From contig CALJUC010000272.1 of NCBI GenBank assembly GCA_937975585.1, forward strand, positions 1 through 10,548: a stretch of 10,548 nucleotides of DNA. The letters are read 5' to 3'. This stretch comes from an uncultured Moraxella sp. (GTDB lineage Bacteria; Pseudomonadota; Gammaproteobacteria; Pseudomonadales; Moraxellaceae). The notes below the pieces were generated by a model. That model did no database searches. It had not been told where the DNA came from and saw only the letters and a list, made by a program, of their open reading frames with translations. The position numbers and the translations under genes are program-made. Positions 7,105 to 10,548 of this stretch are shown here, in pieces. The stretch's first letter is position 1. Every line of letters begins with the position of its first letter.

Positions 7105-7917
7105 CTACAATACACACTGCACTCCAACGGGCTCATGCTTATAACTTTGCATTTGGATATTATGCGGCACCCCCAAGTCAGTCAGACATTGATCAATGTC
7201 ATCGATGGCTTGCTTCAAGCAGCCAGACACCGTGTCAGTAGTGCGGTCATTTTTTTCACCTAACTTGATATTGCTACTGGCATAACTCGGGATAAGTGAC
7301 ACTGCATAGCCTCTAAAATAGGTGCATTGTGGTTCGTCATAGCCAGCGCTGGTGGTCAAATCATTGCTCGAATCGTTTTTGCCATGACCACATAAGGGAC
7401 AGTCATTACCGATGTCTTGGGTCTTGATGAATGTCATCTGTGTCATCACCCGACCTTCATTCACATAGTCCTTGGGTTCATTGACATCACAAAAACCTTG
7501 ATTGGCATTGGCCAAAATATTGCCGTTGGCATCTTTTTGGGTGACTTTATTAAGCCTAAATAGTGCGGTTTCGCGTGGGCGCACGCAAAATACGACTTCA
7601 GCGCCGATATGCTCTTGGCCTGGACGTGTGATAAACCCTTGTAACGTGCTGACATCGCCTTTACTGGCATTAATGCGGTCTTCTTTTTCGACCTTACCAA
7701 ATGCGGCATCGTTGGCCTGAAACATCAACTGCGTGATTTGTGAGGCGGTTGCGACCCTAAGACCTGTCGTGCTTTGTTTGTACGCCATTATACCTAGCAC
7801 CGAGATGAGCGCTAAGACAATTAGTACCACAATCATGACAACACCTGATTGTGCTTGTCGGCTGCTCATTCGACTACTTCTTATTCGGCTACTATTCATA
7901 GTGATCTGGTGCATCAT
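7105..7917 (-). CDS. pilX: PilX-type minor pilin
   Basis: A 270-residue pilin-like protein in the PilX slot between pilW and pilY1. Its processing site appears to be Gly25|Val26 (QSG|VVMIVVLIVLALISVLG). The mature +5 residue is Val, not Glu, as in GspK/PilX-type pilins that cap the priming complex. From the first ATG the leader is 25 residues and contains SSR three times. An in-frame ATG at codon 17 would give a usual 9-residue leader, but the first ATG is supported by GAGGGG just upstream and by the ATGA overlap with pilW. The body has eight cysteines (111, 143, 173, 176, 198, 233, 244, 268), including a CPLC motif at 173-176. PilX links the minor-pilin complex to PilY1 in known systems. Confidence 0.86.
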   Translation of the reverse strand: MMHQITMNSSRIRSSRMSSRQAQSGVVMIVVLIVLALISVLGIMAYKQSTTGLRVATASQITQLMFQANDAAFGKVEKEDRINASKGDVSTLQGFITRPGQEHIGAEVVFCVRPRETALFRLNKVTQKDANGNILANANQGFCDVNEPKDYVNEGRVMTQMTFIKTQDIGNDCPLCGHGKNDSSNDLTTSAGYDEPQCTYFRGYAVSLIPSYASSNIKLGEKNDRTTDTVSGCLKQAIDDIDQCLTDLGVPHNIQMQSYKHEPVGVQCVL

Positions 7918-8489
7918 ACCGCCCCTCTTGCATTACGTAATAAGACGGTCGTTTGTAGCACCTTACGCATTTTTCCATCGTTTTTGACTGAGTCAACTAA
8001 TTTGATACCGTCAGTACCAACCTTATCTAACACATCAAACTGCGGGTTATTAGATGCCTTGACTGAACCATCTGAACGCACTAACAGCGCGATTTGCAAA
8101 CTCACAATGCGTTTATTCATTAATGTCGGGTATTGATCTTTTTTCTCTGCCGATACACGCTCAGGAATACGGATGTATTGCAAATCATAATTAGTTGGGT
8201 CGATAGAAAAGTCCTTACTTTCACTCACGCCGAGCAATACCCCAAAGTAATCAACATTCGGAATAACAATTTCGCCATCATCGGCCAAGTTCTGTTCGGT
8301 TTCTTCTGCATCTCTTTGAAACTTACCATTGGCATCTTTAATCGGTTTTCTATACTTACTGATATCAATGGCGTTTTGGTTGTTCGCATCTTTTTTGGCG
8401 ACATCGGGGTTATAAGTATAGATAGCGGACGCACAAGCCAGCCCCCCATCACGCACAAAATAGCGCTCTATTACATAGTCGCCTTGCAT
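7914..8489 (-). CDS. Orphaned PilW C-terminal fragment
   Basis: This is a 191-residue open stretch starting at an internal Met (MQGDYVIERYFV), in the same frame as the pilW start. It has no leader, no membrane segment and no ribosome site before the ATG, so independent translation is unlikely. It is the C-terminal globular part of PilW left downstream of the premature stop. The frame between the stop and this Met (8490-8615) also codes for PilW-like sequence. Confidence 0.5.
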   Translation of the reverse strand: MQGDYVIERYFVRDGGLACASAIYTYNPDVAKKDANNQNAIDISKYRKPIKDANGKFQRDAEETEQNLADDGEIVIPNVDYFGVLLGVSESKDFSIDPTNYDLQYIRIPERVSAEKKDQYPTLMNKRIVSLQIALLVRSDGSVKASNNPQFDVLDKVGTDGIKLVDSVKNDGKMRKVLQTTVLLRNARGAV

Positions 8490-8615
8490 GATGGCGCGAC
8501 CACGACAATCGAGTTGATTGTCTAATGCGGCTTGATACTGAATCGTGAGTTGGTCACTGTTAAGTGCTGTACCTGCCGAGGTGGTAACATGGCTACTACT
8601 GAGCGGGGATTCGGC

Positions 8616-9041
8616 TTACGTGACGAGTGCGGCTAGACCCGTCACGTTATTCTCAATTGATATCCCGCGTAGATTACTGGGTACGGTATCAGTGACGGTT
8701 TGGCCTTTGGCATTTTGATATTCAATCGTGTTGCCAAACACTTTCAAATCCGTGGGGGTGCTTAACACAATACCGCCTAATGGCGTCTGATGGTTGAGAA
8801 AAAAGCTACTGGTGCTACCATTTGGTAGCGCACCGTAATTCGCCTTTCTGACCTGCTTAATAAAATCATCAAAGCCAAATGTGTTGTTATCAACGACCTC
8901 AAAACCGGCCTGCTGTATGCTATTAGAAACGCTACTGGTATAAAAAATCTGCAAGGTTGCCGCCGTAATCAACAGCCCCAATACCAAAGACACCATCAGT
9001 TCAATTAAGGTAAATCCTCGTTGTACACCCTGATTTAGCAT
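8616..9041 (-). CDS. pilW: Truncated PilW N-terminal fragment
   Basis: This is the part of pilW that would be translated as read: 141 residues with the prepilin leader, the membrane helix and the first part of the globular domain, ending GLAALVT before TAA. It keeps the processing site and the hydrophobic helix, so a truncated pilin could enter the inner membrane. It lacks most of the head domain needed for contacts with PilV, PilX and PilY1. Confidence 0.7.
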   Translation of the reverse strand: MLNQGVQRGFTLIELMVSLVLGLLITAATLQIFYTSSVSNSIQQAGFEVVDNNTFGFDDFIKQVRKANYGALPNGSTSSFFLNHQTPLGGIVLSTPTDLKVFGNTIEYQNAKGQTVTDTVPSNLRGISIENNVTGLAALVT

Positions 9042-9634
9042 TAATTGACCTCCATAAATATACAGGTTGCCTTGGGATGATAAGTACCGCCCGTCTTCAC
9101 AGCCTCAGCGTTGCTCGCATCTCTTTGCGTTAAACAATCCATCGCGCCATCGGACGGGTCGTTATCGCTACCAATCGTGGGGGTCGTGTCTTCCCACGCA
9201 GCAATGAGGCAATATGAGTACATAATATTGGTACTGGTTCCCCCGCCCGAGCTTGGACACGGCAACAAATCCATGGTCATGCCGAACCCATCGAGCTGTT
9301 GCTTAAACTGCCAAGCATCCGCATTGGCTAATTGCTCTGCCGTACATTTGGTTGGGTTACTATCAGATGGCAAACACAGCTTTGAGGGCTGACTAAAGCT
9401 ACTATCTTTGATTTGGTGAAATGCGGTGGCATACGTATCCATCACGCTAGAGTTGGTCCGAATTCTTTCCGCGAAAGACCGCATAATCGTGAGGGCTTGG
9501 GTTCGGTCTATCGACTCGGATGTTGCTTTTAACGATTGCAACTGCATGGCAATAAAGCCCAATATCGCAACGCCTAAGATAAGCAATGACACCATAACCT
9601 CGACCAAGCCGACCCCTTGTTGACTGTGTTTCAT
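9041..9634 (-). CDS. pilV: Type IV pilus modification/minor pilin PilV
   Basis: A 197-residue prepilin with a short 7-residue leader (MKHSQQG) cleaved before Val8. The sequence G|VGLVEVMVSLLILGVAILG is the PilV signature, with Glu12 at mature +5. The helix continues through AMQLQSLKATSESIDRTQAL, a stretch conserved in PilV. The C-terminal domain has several cysteines, including an LPCP-Ser-Gly-rich segment and a YSYC block. PilV is part of the minor pilin complex (PilV-PilW-PilX-FimU-PilE) that primes pilus assembly and carries PilY1. It overlaps the upstream pilin gene by 4 bp (ATGA) and pilW by 1 bp (TAATG). A GGGGAG site lies upstream, so it is probably translationally coupled. Confidence 0.93.
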   Translation of the reverse strand: MKHSQQGVGLVEVMVSLLILGVAILGFIAMQLQSLKATSESIDRTQALTIMRSFAERIRTNSSVMDTYATAFHQIKDSSFSQPSKLCLPSDSNPTKCTAEQLANADAWQFKQQLDGFGMTMDLLPCPSSGGGTSTNIMYSYCLIAAWEDTTPTIGSDNDPSDGAMDCLTQRDASNAEAVKTGGTYHPKATCIFMEVN

Positions 9635-10155
9635 GAGCAGCTCCCCGAGATGGTGATGTCCGTCTTTCCTCTAGGTGTAACGGTCAATAGATATTTATCA
9701 CTTTCGCGATTTTTCAAACAAAATGAGAACGTCGTATTTGCCAAAATGACATCGGAAGCATTATCACCTTGAAACATGAATTGCTTAGGGGTAAAACTTA
9801 GGGCATTGTTGGTTGTATTCACCACCAAGTTATTGGTCATAACCAGCTGTTTATCCAACGTGTGCTCTGTGACCACCACTTCAGGTGACAGTAAGGCCAC
9901 AATGAGCCGGTGTTCACTATCCGCGTCATCGCTATCTAAGTCAAAGGTTAGCTGAGTATTACGCTGCGTGATAAACGCCTGCGTTCTCGCCTCTTTAATC
10001 GCAAGCTCAGTGGTCGTAGCGATATCGCGTAATTTTGAATTCGCTATAACACGGCTCATAGACGGCGCAGCAATACCCATAACAATCGCCATAATGGCAA
10101 TCGTTATTAATAACTCTATCAGAGTAAAACCTAGACTTTGTTTTACGGACGCCAT
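9631..10155 (-). CDS. GspH/FimT-family minor pilin (FimU/FimT position), first gene of operon
   Basis: A 174-residue prepilin with a 9-residue leader, cleaved at G9|F10 in G|FTLIELLITIAIMAIVMG, with Glu14 at mature +5. The helix ends in the APSMSRVIANSKLRD segment and continues with TTELAIKEARTQAFITQRN, typical of the GspH/FimT domain. Near the C-terminus TPRGKTDITISGSC carries the conserved Gly of the family. Cys146 and Cys173 could pair. In P. aeruginosa this operon slot is fimU. FimT paralogues bind DNA through a C-terminal GRxR motif; here the equivalent is GKTD, which favours a FimU-like structural role. AAGG lies 7 bp before the ATG, and a promoter is visible upstream. Confidence 0.92.
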   Translation of the reverse strand: MASVKQSLGFTLIELLITIAIMAIVMGIAAPSMSRVIANSKLRDIATTTELAIKEARTQAFITQRNTQLTFDLDSDDADSEHRLIVALLSPEVVVTEHTLDKQLVMTNNLVVNTTNNALSFTPKQFMFQGDNASDVILANTTFSFCLKNRESDKYLLTVTPRGKTDITISGSCS

Positions 10156-10212
10156 TAAATAACCTTGTATCTACATTCGTTTTTACTGAATAAAAATCAA
10201 CAAATATAAAAT

Positions 10213-10241
10213 TTAATAAATTAAAAAAAACACTTTATCAA
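10213..10241 (-). promoter_or_regulatory. Candidate sigma70 promoter of the pilus operon
   Basis: On the minus strand TTGATA (10241-10236, 5/6 to consensus) and TATTAA (10218-10213, 4/6) are separated by exactly 17 bp, which include a run of eight T. The predicted start would be near 10206, giving a leader of about 50 nt before the first pilin ATG at 10155. This is a pattern call only. A sigma54 GG-N10-GC site was not seen here. Confidence 0.55.
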
Positions 10242-10442
10242 GTTTTACAACAGGTTATTGCCAGTTTGTGTACACTCAGTGGGCAACTTTTAAGCTTGCA
10301 ATTACATAGCGTACTGACCTTAACCTTAACCAAAAAATATTTATATATGAAATGCAACAAATAAAAAGGCGGTTTTTACTCTATCAACCTCATCATTCCT
10401 AAGCATCCCAAAAACCAAAAATCGCAGAAATATCAATCATTT

Positions 10443-10468
10443 TGCTTAGATAATGCGTTCCCTAAGCA
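10443..10468. repeat. 7-bp inverted repeat TGCTTAG/CTAAGCA
   Basis: TGCTTAG (10443-10449) and CTAAGCA (10462-10468) are perfect reverse complements with a 12-bp spacer. A further direct copy, CCTAAGCATCCCA (10398-10410), resembles CCTAAGCACCCA (10461-10472). The dyad could be a binding site or chance in AT-rich DNA. Confidence 0.4.
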
Positions 10469-10536
10469 CCCAATGCATGACTGGCTTTTACCTCAATTTA
10501 TCGGCAACGCCCAATAGCACAAATGTTGACTTTATT

Positions 10537-10548
10537 AGATCGGAAGAG
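10537..10548 (+). other. Residual Illumina adapter sequence at contig end
   Basis: The last 12 bases, AGATCGGAAGAG, are identical to the first 12 bases of the standard Illumina TruSeq adapter read-through. Its location exactly at the sequence end makes uncut adapter far more likely than a genomic match. These bases should not be treated as biological. Confidence 0.9.

Larger units (their letters stand above)
7914..9041 (-). pseudogene. pilW: pilW interrupted by one in-frame TAA codon
   Basis: Read in a single frame, 9041 to 7914 encodes a full-length PilW-type minor pilin of about 374 sense codons, broken only by TAA at 8616-8618. The N-terminus has a 9-residue leader with G9|F10 (RG|FTLIELMVSLVLGLL) and Glu14 at mature +5. 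After the stop the same frame continues without shift as AESPLSSSHVTTSAG, then LNSDQLTIQYQAA, LDCRGRAI and VIERYFVRDGG, all typical of the PilW mid and C-terminal regions. The last codon overlaps the pilX start (ATGA). The start overlaps the pilV stop (TAATG) and has a strong GGAGG site 7 bp upstream. PilW (ComB in Acinetobacter) is a core minor pilin needed to prime pilus assembly. The cause may be a nonsense mutation or a base-call error. Confidence 0.85.
10156..10536. other. Non-coding region upstream of the pilus operon
   Basis: About 380 bp of AT-rich sequence without a convincing gene on either strand. It holds the candidate promoter near 10213-10241, a perfect 8-bp palindrome GTGTACAC (10268-10275), and three copies of CTAAGCA. 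Two copies are direct (10399-10405 and 10462-10468) and one is inverted (10443-10449). Short open stretches exist: plus strand to the window end from ATG 10477, and a minus-strand frame closing near 10490. They lack recognisable protein character or ribosome sites. Confidence 0.6.

Noticed and set aside
7914..8489. The 191-residue stretch as an independent new gene
   Set aside because: It is in the same frame as pilW, has no ribosome site, leader or membrane segment, and reads as the PilW C-terminal domain.
8616..8618. pilW stop as a frameshift or selenocysteine/pyrrolysine codon
   Set aside because: The frame is identical on both sides, so there is no frameshift. The codon is TAA, whereas selenocysteine uses TGA and pyrrolysine TAG.
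10361..10377. AAAAAGGCGGTTTTT as an intrinsic terminator
   Set aside because: The stem would consist only of A-T pairs around GGCGG, with no GC-rich stem, and no gene is seen ending next to it.
10477..10548. Open frame from ATG running off the right edge, as the start of a rightward gene
   Set aside because: It is only about 24 codons, the last four fall in the adapter match, and no ribosome site or recognisable peptide is present.

Overview
The window looks like the end of a draft-genome contig from a gammaproteobacterium of the family Moraxellaceae (Moraxella/Faucicola, Psychrobacter or Acinetobacter type). Two things support this. The minor type IV pilin order (GspH/FimT-type pilin, pilV, pilW, pilX, pilY1, then two more pilins) is the Pseudomonas/Acinetobacter arrangement, with the extra pilin pair in the positions of comE and comF of Acinetobacter baylyi. 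The base composition is also moderate to AT-rich. The family is an inference from synteny and protein character, not from a database search. The last 12 bases match the start of the common Illumina adapter, so the right edge is probably a contig end with uncut adapter.

Left part (1-2522): the last 33 codons of an aldehyde dehydrogenase run rightward and end at a strong terminator. A second, bidirectional hairpin separates them from a leftward pair: a DoxX-type membrane protein followed by a YgiD-type DODA extradiol dioxygenase. A LysR-type regulator is transcribed divergently from this pair. The shared 145-bp intergenic region carries two nested perfect inverted repeats that are good operator candidates.

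Right part (2572-10155): one tightly packed leftward operon of seven type IV pilus genes. Most junctions overlap or abut (ATGA, TAATG, 1-bp gap, 7-bp overlap). Gene order in the direction of transcription is GspH/FimT-type minor pilin, pilV, pilW, pilX, (72-bp gap), pilY1, a ComE-like pilin and a PilE/ComF-like pilin. In the known systems these proteins form the priming complex and tip of the type IVa pilus, with PilY1 as the calcium-controlled adhesin. They serve twitching, adhesion and, in Acinetobacter, DNA uptake. A sigma70-like promoter lies about 60 bp upstream of the first gene.

The most notable feature is that pilW is interrupted by one in-frame TAA. The same frame continues open and conserved-looking for 234 more codons to the normal pilW end, which overlaps pilX. 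There is no frameshift, so this is a recent nonsense mutation, a sequencing error or, less likely, a recoded stop. I see no mobile element, CRISPR array, tRNA or rRNA, and no clearly undescribed system. The window is mainly a recognisable pilus operon with several local oddities.
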